51,209 nucleotides of DNA, taken from NCBI RefSeq assembly GCF_000725125.1, contig NZ_JFCB01000042.1:1-51209 (forward strand), in the 5' to 3' direction. The notes under the pieces are model-generated. The model ran no database searches. It had not been told where the DNA came from and worked only from the letters and a program-made list of their open reading frames with translations. Position numbers and translations under genes: made by a program. The stretch is from Streptomyces toyocaensis. GTDB lineage: Bacteria; Actinomycetota; Actinomycetes; Streptomycetales; Streptomycetaceae. Positions 8,755 through 16,133 of the stretch are shown here, piece by piece (the first letter of the stretch is position 1; every line of letters begins with the position of its first letter).

Positions 8755-9352
8755 GCTGCCCTCCCACCGCACACCGCTGAACGACACCGCGGAGACCGGT
8801 CTGAAGATCGTCGTCGTCGGGGGGTTCGGGGTCGGCAAGACGACCCTGGTCCGCTCCGTGAGCGAGATACGGCCGCTCAACACCGAGGAGGTGATGACCC
8901 AGGCGGGCGTCGGCGTCGACGAGCCCGGCGCGGTGGCGACGAAGACCACCACGACGGTCGCGTTCGACTTCGGGCGGATCAGCCTCAACGAGCGCATGGT
9001 CCTGTACCTGTTCGGGGCGCCCGGGCAGGAGCGCTTCTGGTTCCTGTGGGACAGGCTGTTCTCCGGCACCCTGGGCGCCGTCGTCCTCGTGGACACCCGC
9101 CGGATGGACGACTCCTGGTACGCGATAGACAGGCTGGAACACCACCGCACACCCTTCGTGGTGGCCGTGAACCGGTTCGACGACGACACCGCCCGGTACT
9201 CCCTGGACGAGATCCGCCAGGCGCTCGCCCTGCCCGCGCACGTGCCGATGGTCGACTGCGACGCGCGGGTCAGGCAGTCCGGCAAGGACGTGCTGATCAC
9301 CCTCGTCAACCACCTCCACGACATGGCCATCGCCCAGGAGGCGACACTGTGA
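8735..9352 (+). CDS. cvnD: Conservon small GTP-binding protein
   Basis: Encodes 205 aa. P-loop GGFGVGKTT lies at residues 29-37, the switch II equivalent is LFGAPGQERFWFLW, and the guanine-specificity motif is NRFD (canonical NKxD, here with Arg), within VVAVNRFDDD. This is the Ras-like ATP/GTP-binding protein of conservons. It begins inside the DUF742 gene and its TGA overlaps the GTG of the P450. Confidence 0.92.
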   Translation: MGSATSELPSHRTPLNDTAETGLKIVVVGGFGVGKTTLVRSVSEIRPLNTEEVMTQAGVGVDEPGAVATKTTTTVAFDFGRISLNERMVLYLFGAPGQERFWFLWDRLFSGTLGAVVLVDTRRMDDSWYAIDRLEHHRTPFVVAVNRFDDDTARYSLDEIRQALALPAHVPMVDCDARVRQSGKDVLITLVNHLHDMAIAQEATL

Positions 9353-10611
9353 CCGACTCCGGCTACCCCTCCGCGCACCCGGCGCCCCCGGGCTGCCCCG
9401 CCCACACCGGCGCGGTACGCCTGGGCGGGCTCGAGTACCAGCAGACGCCGTCGCAGCTCTACCGGGCGCTGCGCCGGGAGCACGGCCCCCTCGCGCCGGT
9501 GCTGCTCGACGGCGACATCCCCGCCTGGCTGGTTCTCGGCTACTCCGAGGTCACGTACGTCACCAGCCACGACGAGCTGTTCGCGCGCGACTCGCGGCGC
9601 TGGAACCAGTGGGAGAACATCCCGCCCGACTGGCCGCTGCTGCCCTTCGTCGGGTACCAGCCGTCGGTGCTGTTCACCGAGGGCGAGGACCACCGGCGGC
9701 GGGCGGGAGTGATCACCGAGGCGCTCGAGGGCGTCGACCAGTTCGAGCTGTCCCACGACTGCCGGCTGATCGCCGACGACCTCATCGCCCGGTTCGCCGG
9801 CAGCGGCCGGGCGGAGCTGATGGAGGACTTCGCGCACGCCCTGCCCATGCGGGCCGTGGTGCAGATGTGCGGCATGCCGACCTCGGGCGAGGACACCCGC
9901 CGGCTCGTCGACGACCTGCGGATCTCGCTGGACGCCGGGGAGGGCGACGACCCGGTGGCGGCGTACGGGCGCGTGGGCGAGCGGCTGCGGCAGCTGGTGA
10001 AGGACAAGCGGGCCGCCCCCGGCCCGGACGTCACCTCGCGCATGCTGACCCACCCGGCGGGACTGACGGACGAGGAGATCGTCCAGGACCTGATCTCGGT
10101 GATCGCGGCGGCGCAGCAGCCGACCGCGAACTGGATCTGCAACACGCTGCGCCTGCTGCTGACGGACGAGCGGTTCGCCGTGAACGTGTCGGGCGGCAGG
10201 CTCAGCGTCGGCGAGGCGCTCAACGAGGTGCTGTGGCTGGACACGCCGACGCAGAACTTCATCGGACGGTGGGCCGTGCGGGACGTCCAGCTGGGCGGCC
10301 GGCAGATCAGGGCGGGCGACTGCCTGGTGCTGGGGCTGGCCGCGGCCAACACCGATCCGCAGATCTGGCCCGAAGGGCACGTGGGCGCGGAGAACGCCGC
10401 GCACCTGTCGTTCAGCAACGGTGAGCACCGCTGCCCCTACCCGGCGCCGCTGCTGGCGGACGTGATGGCGCGGACGGCCGTTGAGACGCTGCTGGAGCGG
10501 CTGCCCGACCTGGTCCTCGCGGCGGACCCGGCGGAGCTGAGCTGGCGTCCGTCGATCTGGATGCGGGGCCTGTCCGCGCTCCCGGTGCGGTTCACGCCGG
10601 TGATGCAGTAG
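9349..10611 (+). CDS. cvnE: Conservon cytochrome P450, CYP157-like, no ExxR
   Basis: Encodes 420 aa. The heme-binding loop is FSNGEHRCPYPAP, with the Cys ligand. The K-helix, normally ExxR, reads NEVLWLDTP, so Arg is replaced by Trp, and the I-helix reads IAAAQQPTANW rather than AGxxT. Loss of ExxR is known for the CYP157 family, which occurs in conservons of Streptomyces coelicolor. The GTG at 9349 overlaps the GTPase stop. The role is presumably in signalling or as a redox partner; no substrate can be predicted. Confidence 0.88.
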   Translation: MTDSGYPSAHPAPPGCPAHTGAVRLGGLEYQQTPSQLYRALRREHGPLAPVLLDGDIPAWLVLGYSEVTYVTSHDELFARDSRRWNQWENIPPDWPLLPFVGYQPSVLFTEGEDHRRRAGVITEALEGVDQFELSHDCRLIADDLIARFAGSGRAELMEDFAHALPMRAVVQMCGMPTSGEDTRRLVDDLRISLDAGEGDDPVAAYGRVGERLRQLVKDKRAAPGPDVTSRMLTHPAGLTDEEIVQDLISVIAAAQQPTANWICNTLRLLLTDERFAVNVSGGRLSVGEALNEVLWLDTPTQNFIGRWAVRDVQLGGRQIRAGDCLVLGLAAANTDPQIWPEGHVGAENAAHLSFSNGEHRCPYPAPLLADVMARTAVETLLERLPDLVLAADPAELSWRPSIWMRGLSALPVRFTPVMQ

Positions 10612-10643
10612 CGGCGGGCTTCGGCCTTCGGCCGGTACGGAGT

Positions 10644-10669
10644 GGCCCGTACGGATCGCCGTACGGGCC
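10644..10669. terminator. Bidirectional terminator between convergent P450 genes
   Basis: A perfect 11-bp inverted repeat GGCCCGTACGG / CCGTACGGGCC with an ATCG loop sits between the convergent conservon P450 (stop 10611) and the next P450 (stop 10699). Confidence 0.75.
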
Positions 10670-10698
10670 GGACGTGCCGGTGCGGACCGCCGGCCGGG

Positions 10699-11925
10699 TC
10701 AGCCGGTCACGGGGGTGAAGCGCACCGGGAGGCGCTGTGGTCCGCGGGTGAACACGCCCTGCTCGGACGGTTCGAAGCCGTCGGCGAGACGCATGTCGGG
10801 CATGGCGTCGAGGAGCTGGCCGACGCCGGTCTCCACCTCCGCCTTGGCCAGCAGCGCGCCGACGCAGAAGTGCCGGCCGAGCGCGAAGGCGAGGTGGTCG
10901 GCGGCGGCCGAGAAGGCGGTCGTGGTGGTGAGGTCGTCGCGGAAGATGTCGAAGCGGTCGGGCTCGGCGTAGCGGCTCTCGTCGCGGTTGGCGGCGCCTA
11001 TCAGACAGGTGACGGTGGCGCCCGCGGGTATCGTGCCGCCGCTGAGCTCCACCTCCGTCGCGGACTGCCGCATGATCATGTGCACGGGCGGGGTGAACCG
11101 CAGGGTCTCGGCGAAGGCACGGGGGATCAGCGAGCGGTCCGCGCGGACGGCGGCGAGCTGGTCGGGGTGGAGCAGCAGGTTCGCGAAGATCCCGGCGATG
11201 GCCTTGTCGGTGGTCTCGCCGCCGGCGGCGAGCAGCAGGCTGCAGAACGCCTTGACGTCCTCGTCGCTCATCCGCACCCCGTCCACCTCGGCGGCGCACA
11301 GCGCGGACAGCAGGTCGTCGCCCAGGTTCTCGCGGCGCTCCCGGATGATCGGCAGCATGTACTCGGCGAACTCCACCCGGGTGCGCTCGCCCGCCGCCGT
11401 CACCTCGGGGTCGCCCGACAGGTTCCCGAGGAAGGCGATGACGGCCGTGTACCAGCGGTGGAAGCGCGCGTGGTCGGCCTTGTCGAGGCCCAGCATGTCG
11501 GCGATGACGTTGACCGGGAAGCGTGTGGCGTAGTCGGCGACCAGGTCGGCGGAGCCGGTGTGGCGGAAGGCGTCGATGAGCTCGCGGGAGTTGCGCTCGA
11601 TGACGGGCAGGAACTTCTGCTCCAGGTCGCTGCCTCGGAACGCGGGGGCGACCAGCGCCCGGCGCACGGCGTGCTCCCGCCCGCTGAGCTGGAGGATCGT
11701 CTTGCCGTGCACGGGCTCGATCTGCCAGGCGTAGTTGTCGGTGGTGAACTCGCCGGCCTTGTCCTTGAAGACGCGCTCGACGTCCTCGTACCGCGACACG
11801 ATGTAGCTCTGCGTGGCCTCGTGCCAGATGAGGGGCGCGGCCTCCCGCATCACCCGGTAGGCGGGGTAGGGGTTCGCCGCGAACTCGGGCGAGAGGATGT
11901 CGGGCACCTGCTGGGCGGTGGACAT
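10699..11925 (-). CDS. Cytochrome P450 (canonical motifs)
   Basis: Encodes 408 aa with complete P450 signatures: I-helix LLLAAGGETTDKA, K-helix FAETLRF, and heme loop FALGRHFCVGALLAKAE. I choose the ATG at 11925 (MSTAQQVPDIL) because GGGAG lies 5 bp upstream; an in-frame ATG at 11946 would add seven residues but has no ribosome binding site. Conservons are often next to a second P450 gene, but this one is convergent and carries its own upstream region. Substrate is unknown. It is probably not part of the NRPS cluster, although tailoring at a distance cannot be excluded. Confidence 0.85.
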   Translation of the reverse strand: MSTAQQVPDILSPEFAANPYPAYRVMREAAPLIWHEATQSYIVSRYEDVERVFKDKAGEFTTDNYAWQIEPVHGKTILQLSGREHAVRRALVAPAFRGSDLEQKFLPVIERNSRELIDAFRHTGSADLVADYATRFPVNVIADMLGLDKADHARFHRWYTAVIAFLGNLSGDPEVTAAGERTRVEFAEYMLPIIRERRENLGDDLLSALCAAEVDGVRMSDEDVKAFCSLLLAAGGETTDKAIAGIFANLLLHPDQLAAVRADRSLIPRAFAETLRFTPPVHMIMRQSATEVELSGGTIPAGATVTCLIGAANRDESRYAEPDRFDIFRDDLTTTTAFSAAADHLAFALGRHFCVGALLAKAEVETGVGQLLDAMPDMRLADGFEPSEQGVFTRGPQRLPVRFTPVTG

Positions 11926-11959
11926 GAGGCTCCCAGAAGTCGTCATTTCATGTACCGCA

Positions 11960-11980
11960 CAAGGTTATTGATCAACTATC
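11960..11980. promoter_or_regulatory. TTGATCAA palindrome upstream of P450
   Basis: TTGATCAA (11968-11975) lies in a short AT-rich patch about 45 bp upstream of the P450 start at 11925. It is a plausible operator or promoter element for the minus-strand gene. This is inference from position and symmetry only. Confidence 0.3.
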
Positions 11981-12082
11981 AGGTGCAACAGAGCTCCCCG
12001 GGGGCCGAGCGGCCGGGGAGCGCGCATCGGCCGAAAACCGCCCCTCGCGGGGCGTCGCTGAGAAGAGGCGTTGGCCGGTGCA

Positions 12083-12125
12083 CACGGGAGCCCTGCCGTC
12101 CGATGGGACCGGCAGGGCTCCCGTG
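12083..12125. terminator. 16-bp stem hairpin
   Basis: CACGGGAGCCCTGCCG (12083-12098) pairs perfectly with CGGCAGGGCTCCCGTG (12110-12125) around an 11-nt loop. It is 12 bp beyond the stop of the DUF397-like remnant on the minus strand, so it probably was that gene's terminator. It also insulates the P450 upstream region. Confidence 0.65.
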
Positions 12126-12137
12126 ACCGTACGCGTG

Positions 12138-12320
12138 TCAGACGCTCCGCTCCGAGGTGACCGGCCCGACGAAGCTCGCCCACGCGTCACGCGACAACTT
12201 CCTGGGCCCCGGCTCACACCCGTTATGCCGCCGAACCGGCGGCCGAGCGTCCGAACGGTGCGGTGGTCGCCACCACCGCACCAGAAGTGTGGAACGGGCA
12301 GGCCGTACCGTACGCGTCAT
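12138..12320 (-). pseudogene. Remnant of a DUF397 protein
   Basis: The last 22 codons read PRKLSRDAWASFVGPVTSER-SV-stop, matching the usual C-terminus of Streptomyces DUF397 proteins (F/L-S-x-x-A-W-x-x-F). The preceding codons in this frame (Arg/Pro-rich) do not look like DUF397, and the family's Ser-rich N-terminus is missing. A strong hairpin follows at the expected distance. DUF397 genes normally pair with an XRE regulator, which is absent here, so this is likely the decayed 3' end of such a pair. Confidence 0.4.
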
Positions 12321-12446
12321 CGACCTCGGTCCCTGAAGGCCGGGAACCCGAACGAGCGTCGGGTCCCACTCCGCGGAAACGCGAGCCGCCGGCAGTGCTG
12401 GGGGTGGGACGGAGTGCCTGCTTCCTCGATGCCGGTCCGCGCCGCC

Positions 12447-12463
12447 GTAGTACCGTGTACTAC
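12447..12463. promoter_or_regulatory. Palindromic operator of the toxin-antitoxin operon
   Basis: GTAGTAC-CGT-GTACTAC is a perfect 7-bp inverted repeat that ends exactly at the base before the antitoxin ATG (12464). Phd/VapB-type antitoxins autorepress by binding such palindromes. No ribosome binding site fits, so the mRNA may be leaderless. Confidence 0.65.
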
Positions 12464-12712
12464 ATGGAGACGACCGCGCGTGACTTCAATCAGAACGCCT
12501 CGAGGATCCTCGCCGCGGCCGAGCGCGGCGAGCGGATCACGGTGACCAAGAACGGACGAGCGGTCGCCATACTGTCGCCGGTCACGGAGCAGCCCGTACC
12601 CGATCACCCCACGGACCCGATGGGTGACGACGACATCCCCGTGTTCCACAGTGGTTCCAGGATCGACTGGTCCGAGGGCCGCGGCTCGTACCTGGAGGGC
12701 TTCGGCGCGTGA
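12464..12712 (+). CDS. Phd/YefM-type antitoxin
   Basis: Encodes 82 aa. The N-terminal half METTARDFNQNASRILAAAERGERITVTKNGRAVAILSP is the classic Phd/YefM DNA-binding fold; the acidic C-terminal half (DDDIPVFHSGSRIDWSEGRGSY) would wrap the toxin. The ATG at 12464 abuts the palindrome. Longer in-frame starts upstream cover sequence that does not resemble the family. Its TGA overlaps the toxin GTG. Confidence 0.88.
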   Translation: METTARDFNQNASRILAAAERGERITVTKNGRAVAILSPVTEQPVPDHPTDPMGDDDIPVFHSGSRIDWSEGRGSYLEGFGA

Positions 12713-13137
12713 CCGTCCTCATTGCCGACACCTCGGGCCTGTTCTCGCTGTTCGACGCGGACGCTCCCGAGCACGCGGCCTGCCGCAAGGCGGTCGCGGC
12801 TGCCTCCTACCTGGTGGTGAGCCCGCTGGTCCTCGCCGAGCTCGACTACCTGCTGAGCTCGCGGATCGGGCCCGAGGCCGCGCACGCGGCGCTGGGCCAC
12901 GTCCGGGACCGCGTCGCCGTGCGCCGGTACGCGGTCCCGGAGATCGAACCGCATCTGTCGACGGCGCTGGTCACCATGCGCAGGTATCCGCAGGTCGGCC
13001 TCACGGACACGATGAACGTGGTGATGGCGGCCGAGTACCACACGGACGCGATCCTCACCCTGGACCGCCGTCACTTCCGCATGGTCCGGCCCCTGACCGG
13101 GCACTCAGCGTTCCGCCTGTGGCCCGACGACCAGTGA
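12709..13137 (+). CDS. vapC: VapC-type PIN-domain ribonuclease toxin
   Basis: Encodes 142 aa with the PIN acidic residues: IADTSGLFSLF at the N-terminus, LAELDYLL in the first half, GLTDTMNVVMA and TLDRRHF at the end. VapC toxins cut tRNA or rRNA and are neutralised by the partner antitoxin. Start GTG at 12709 is coupled to the antitoxin stop (GTGA). The Phd-type antitoxin with a PIN toxin is a known mixed pairing. Confidence 0.88.
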   Translation: MTVLIADTSGLFSLFDADAPEHAACRKAVAAASYLVVSPLVLAELDYLLSSRIGPEAAHAALGHVRDRVAVRRYAVPEIEPHLSTALVTMRRYPQVGLTDTMNVVMAAEYHTDAILTLDRRHFRMVRPLTGHSAFRLWPDDQ

Positions 13138-13166
13138 CTCCCCGGCGGCGGGCGGCAGCGGTTGAC

Positions 13167-13178
13167 GTGCCGCGGCAC
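13167..13178. promoter_or_regulatory. GTGCCGCGGCAC palindrome
   Basis: A perfect 12-bp palindrome lies 30 bp after the vapC stop and 67 bp before the next gene, overlapping the end of a TTGACG hexamer (13162-13167). It could be an operator for the downstream gene or a weak terminator. Confidence 0.25.
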
Positions 13179-13244
13179 ATAAAGGAGCTGCGCCCGTTCG
13201 ACCTGGCGGGTTAAGTTCCTGCCTGTTCGAAAGAGGGGGACGAC

Positions 13245-13976
13245 ATGGCGAAGCTGAATCAGATCATCGCTGTCGAGAAGGGTGTCAAGAGCAAGTCGCT
13301 CCAGGACATCAACGCCGCGCACGCCAAGGTGCAGAAGCCCGCGCTGCTGGCCGGGATCTCGCGGACGTACCAGCCGAAGGACGAGGAGGGCGAGCAGCTG
13401 CCGCCCGAGTCGACGCGGGTGCAGGTGCAGGGGGAGGACGTGCTGCGGGAGATGGCGGCCTCGCTGACGCGGCTGTTCGACGTGACCGCGACCAAGGACT
13501 GGGCGAACTGCGCGGCCCGGGCGGACGTCACGGTCGACGGGCGGACCGTCGTCGCCGACGTGCCGGTCAGCTATCTGCTCTTCCTCGAGAAGCAGCTCAC
13601 CGATCTGCACACCTTCGTCAAGAAGCTGCCCACCCTCGACGCCGCCGAGTCCTGGTCGCACGACCCGTCCACGGACTGGTGGAAGACCGATCCGGTGCGG
13701 ACGATCCGGACGAAGAAGGTCCCGCGCAACCACGTCAAGGCGGAGGCGACCGACAAGCACCCGGCGCAGGTCGAGGTGTACTACGAGGACGTGCCCATCG
13801 GGTACTGGACGACCGTGAAGTTCTCCGGGGCGCTCCCCGCGCGGCGGGTCAACGAGCTCGCCGAGCGGGTCGAGAAGCTCCAGCAGGCCGTGAAGTTCGC
13901 CCGTGAGGAGGCCAACGGCGCCGAGGTCACCGACCAGCGGGTCGGCGACGCGGTGTTCGGCTATCTGTTCGGCTGA
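13245..13976 (+). CDS. Conserved actinobacterial hypothetical protein (DUF7873-like)
   Basis: Encodes 243 aa starting MAKLNQIIAVEKGVKSKSL. No catalytic motif is visible; it has a charged N-terminus, a central WSHDPSTDWWKTD segment, VEVYYEDVPIGYWTTVKFSG, and a C-terminal helix (NELAERVEKLQQAVKFAREEANG) that could form a coiled coil. I recognise it as a widespread Streptomyces hypothetical, probably DUF7873, of unknown role. GAAAGAGGGGG lies about 6 bp before the ATG. A terminator follows. Confidence 0.8.
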   Translation: MAKLNQIIAVEKGVKSKSLQDINAAHAKVQKPALLAGISRTYQPKDEEGEQLPPESTRVQVQGEDVLREMAASLTRLFDVTATKDWANCAARADVTVDGRTVVADVPVSYLLFLEKQLTDLHTFVKKLPTLDAAESWSHDPSTDWWKTDPVRTIRTKKVPRNHVKAEATDKHPAQVEVYYEDVPIGYWTTVKFSGALPARRVNELAERVEKLQQAVKFAREEANGAEVTDQRVGDAVFGYLFG

Positions 13977-14004
13977 CGCCGACCGAAGATAGCCGTCATG
14001 ATCG

Positions 14005-14026
14005 CCCCCGCGTGCGAGCGCGGGGG
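14005..14026 (+). terminator. Hairpin after the hypothetical gene
   Basis: CCCCCGCG / CGCGGGGG with a TGCGAG loop, 28 bp after the stop at 13976. Confidence 0.65.
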
Positions 14027-14189
14027 TGCGCTACGGGGTGCGGGCCGGATTGAGGACCGGTTCGTGCCAGGAGCGCAAGCTGATACTGAAGTTCAGCCTG
14101 AAAGCGCGGTTCGCCGGGACGGCGGCCGCGGTCAATCTCAGACTCTCGCTCCAGTCTCAGCATCGCCGCCGATCGCCGGACCGACCGGG

Positions 14190-14291
14190 GACGGACGACC
14201 GCCGTCGGATGCGAGTTCGACTCTCGCCTGCGCCTCTTGCCTGGCGCGGTAGTTCAAAGGAAGAACACGACGGCATGATGACTGATCCGTC
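14190..14291 (+). pseudogene. tRNA-like halves in permuted order (decayed or permuted tRNA)
   Basis: First comes a 3' half: anticodon-like arm GACGG-ACGACCG-CCGTC (14190-14206), GGAT, T arm GCGAG-TTCGACT-CTCGC (14211-14227) with a correct T loop, and CTGCGCC (14228-14234). Seven bases later comes a 5' half: GGCGCGG (14243-14249), TA, D arm GTTC-AAAGGAA-GAAC (14252-14266), A, C, and again GACGG (14269-14273), with CCGTC at 14287-14291. GGCGCGG pairs with CTGCGCC in all seven positions (one G-T). The D arm resembles bacterial tRNA-Gly. Joined 5' to 3', the halves give a full cloverleaf, but position 33 would be C instead of T. Either two tandem tRNA genes have each lost one half, or this is a permuted tRNA; decay is the safer view. 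A T arm plus acceptor end can also mark an old integration site. Confidence 0.45.
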
Positions 14292-14335
14292 CTCTTAAAA
14301 GCGCCGGCGTGCGCACATGGGTGGCATCCCCAGGG

Positions 14336-14363
14336 GCCCGGGAGCTGGATACGACTCCCGGGC
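14336..14363 (-). terminator. Terminator of the small membrane protein gene
   Basis: GCCCGGGAG / CTCCCGGGC with a 10-nt loop, 16 bp beyond the stop of the minus-strand gene at 14379. Confidence 0.65.
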
Positions 14364-14378
14364 TCCGCCACGTCGTGC

Positions 14379-14630
14379 TCAGGCAGCGACCAGGAGGACC
14401 GGGTAGAGCACACCCAGGGATCCCGTGGCGAGGCCGATGCCGCACTGGACCCTGTTGAGCCCCCGGCCCAGGCCGAGCAGCGCGAAGGTGACGGCCAGGC
14501 TGCCGAAGAGCAGGGAGAACGCCATGCCGAGGACGCCGGCGAACACGACGGTGACCGAAGCCGCCGTACCGAGGACGAGGGAGACGGGCCCGTAGAGGGT
14601 CGCGGGGCTGTCCGCGGATCCGGTGGCCAT
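14379..14630 (-). CDS. Small integral membrane protein
   Basis: Encodes 83 aa with two to three hydrophobic segments: VSLVLGTAASVTVVFAGVLG, AFSLLFGSLAVTFALLGLG and GIGLATGSLGVLYPVLLVA. The ATG is preceded by AGGAG with 6-bp spacing (ggagccaccATG). It has a terminator downstream and stands alone. I recognise no family beyond a small multi-helix Streptomyces membrane protein. Confidence 0.65.
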   Translation of the reverse strand: MATGSADSPATLYGPVSLVLGTAASVTVVFAGVLGMAFSLLFGSLAVTFALLGLGRGLNRVQCGIGLATGSLGVLYPVLLVAA

Positions 14631-15025
14631 GGTGGCTCCTGGTTCGAGGTGGTCGGCTCGTCGACGTGCGGGTGACGGACCCCTGCGCCGCCATCATGAC
14701 ACGTCGGAGCGGTTAATTGAACACGTTCAAAAGATGTGGGGGCCGAGGGTCGGGGGAGGCCGGGTCCCGGTGCAGGTTCATGTAAGGGCGAGCGAGGGCC
14801 CGTTCGCGGTCGGTAGCGTTTCCGGTGCGGCGGTTCTTGTCCCCACGGGAGCGCGGCTGGCGGGGGACGGGCGGATGATCCTGCCGTCGGTGCGTGCGGT
14901 GCTCCTGCTCATCGACAGCATGCGTGACGCGCACGGCGCGCGGGCGGGTGCGGTCCTGGACCAGGAACGCAGCGCGTGACATCGCCGTACAGGGAACGAG
15001 TAGCGAACTGCTTGGAGAGTGGACG
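14631..15025. promoter_or_regulatory. Intergenic region upstream of mbtH with a TTGAAC-AC-GTTCAA palindrome
   Basis: No gene is supported in these 395 bp. The inverted repeat TTGAAC-AC-GTTCAA (14717-14730) sits in a local AT-rich patch and resembles TetR- or MarR-family operators. It is 86 bp upstream of the minus-strand membrane gene and about 295 bp upstream of mbtH, so it could control either. The left boundary of the biosynthetic cluster is probably here. Confidence 0.45.
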
Positions 15026-15244
15026 ATGAGCACCAATCCCTTCGAGGACAACGACGCCCAGTACCGCGTGCTGGTCAACGACGAGGGCCAGCACTCGCTC
15101 TGGCCGGCGTTCGCCGAGGTGCCGGCGGGCTGGACGGTGGCGCACCCCGAGGACAGCCGGCAGGCCTGCCTCGACTACGTCAACGAGAACTGGACCGACA
15201 TGCGTCCGCTCAGCCTGGTGCGCCAGATGGAAGGCGCCGAGTAG
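15026..15244 (+). CDS. MbtH-like protein
   Basis: Encodes 72 aa with the full signature: NDEGQHSLWP, VPAGWTV, CLDYVNENWTDMRPLSL. MbtH-like proteins bind NRPS adenylation domains and are required for their folding or activity. Start ATG at 15026 follows GGAGAG. The stop is 4 bp before the thioesterase start, so the two are cotranscribed. It presumably serves the adenylation domains of the three NRPS genes downstream and any trans-acting A proteins. Confidence 0.96.
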   Translation: MSTNPFEDNDAQYRVLVNDEGQHSLWPAFAEVPAGWTVAHPEDSRQACLDYVNENWTDMRPLSLVRQMEGAE

Positions 15245-15248
15245 TCCG

Positions 15249-16043
15249 GTGAGGACGGCGACGATCGTGAATACGGCGGGCGGCGCCGCGGTGCAGCGGC
15301 CCCGGCCGCGGCCGCACGCCGAGCGGGTCCTGGTGTGCCTGAGCTACTGCGGCGGCGGCACCGCGCCGTTCCGGCAGTGGGCCGAGGCCCTGCCGGACGA
15401 CGTGGAGCTGGCGCTGATCTGCTACCCGGGACGGGAGGCGCGCTTCGGTACCCCGTTCGCCCGGGTCTGGACGGAGCTGCGTGACGACGTGGTGCGGTCG
15501 GTGCGCGGCCTGACCGGGCGTCCCTACATCCTGTTCGGCCACAGCATGGGGTCCTGGGTGGCCTTCGAGACGGCGGCAGAACTCGAACGCCTCGGCGTCG
15601 CACCGCCCGAGGCGCTCGTGGTGTCGGGCGGGGTGGCCCCGCACAAGCGCCGGGAGACGCCCCGCGACGACGTGCCGCGGTCGGACGACAGCGCCGACGC
15701 CCTCGTGCGCTGGATGCGTGACCTCGGCCAGGTGTCCCCCGCGATCGCGGCCGAACCCGAGCTGCTCAACATCGCGGTGGACCTGCTCCGCGCGGACCTC
15801 GCGGTGACGGAATCCTACGAATTCGTCGAGGGTTCCCGGGTGTCGGTGCCGCTGCGGGTGCTGTACGGGACCGAGGACCTCGCGCCGTTCGCGGACGTGG
15901 AGCGTCACTGGCGGGGCCTGACGCGGGGGCCCTACCAGGCCGTGGAACTGCCCGGCGGGCACTTCTACACGCCGGAGGTGTGGTCCAGGCTGCCTCAGTG
16001 GTGCACCCTGCCCGTGCCCGGTGCGGCCGCCCCCACCCGCTGA
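15249..16043 (+). CDS. Type II thioesterase
   Basis: Encodes 264 aa, alpha/beta hydrolase of the RifR/GrsT type. The nucleophile elbow is FGHSMGS, the His motif is GGHFYTPE, and the N-terminal CLSYCGGGTAPFRQW and CYPGREARF segments are typical. Such enzymes clear mis-primed carrier domains. The GTG at 15249 lies 4 bp after mbtH. A second type II thioesterase is encoded at 49087, so this cluster carries two, one near each end of the NRPS genes. A hairpin follows. Confidence 0.9.
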   Translation: MRTATIVNTAGGAAVQRPRPRPHAERVLVCLSYCGGGTAPFRQWAEALPDDVELALICYPGREARFGTPFARVWTELRDDVVRSVRGLTGRPYILFGHSMGSWVAFETAAELERLGVAPPEALVVSGGVAPHKRRETPRDDVPRSDDSADALVRWMRDLGQVSPAIAAEPELLNIAVDLLRADLAVTESYEFVEGSRVSVPLRVLYGTEDLAPFADVERHWRGLTRGPYQAVELPGGHFYTPEVWSRLPQWCTLPVPGAAAPTR

Positions 16044-16053
16044 CCGGACGACT

Positions 16054-16112
16054 CGGCCCACGACTCGGCCCCGCGGCGCGATCACCGCGCCGCGGGGCCG
16101 AGTCGTGGGCCG
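16054..16112. terminator. Bidirectional terminator with a perfect 27-bp stem
   Basis: The arms at 16054-16080 and 16086-16112 are perfectly complementary over 27 bp with an ATCAC loop. It lies between the convergent thioesterase (stop 16043) and membrane protein (stop 16134) genes. Confidence 0.85.
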
Positions 16113-16133
16113 CGTGCCTCGAAGCCGCGTGCC

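Noticed and set aside
10642..12126. Long plus-strand frame opposite the second P450
   Set aside because: No recognisable domain, while the minus strand has a complete P450.
14000..14190. Further tRNA-Gly-like fragments, including caagctgat, gttcagcct and ggttcgcc
   Set aside because: Short matches without a closing acceptor stem; noted only as a hint of an older tRNA array.
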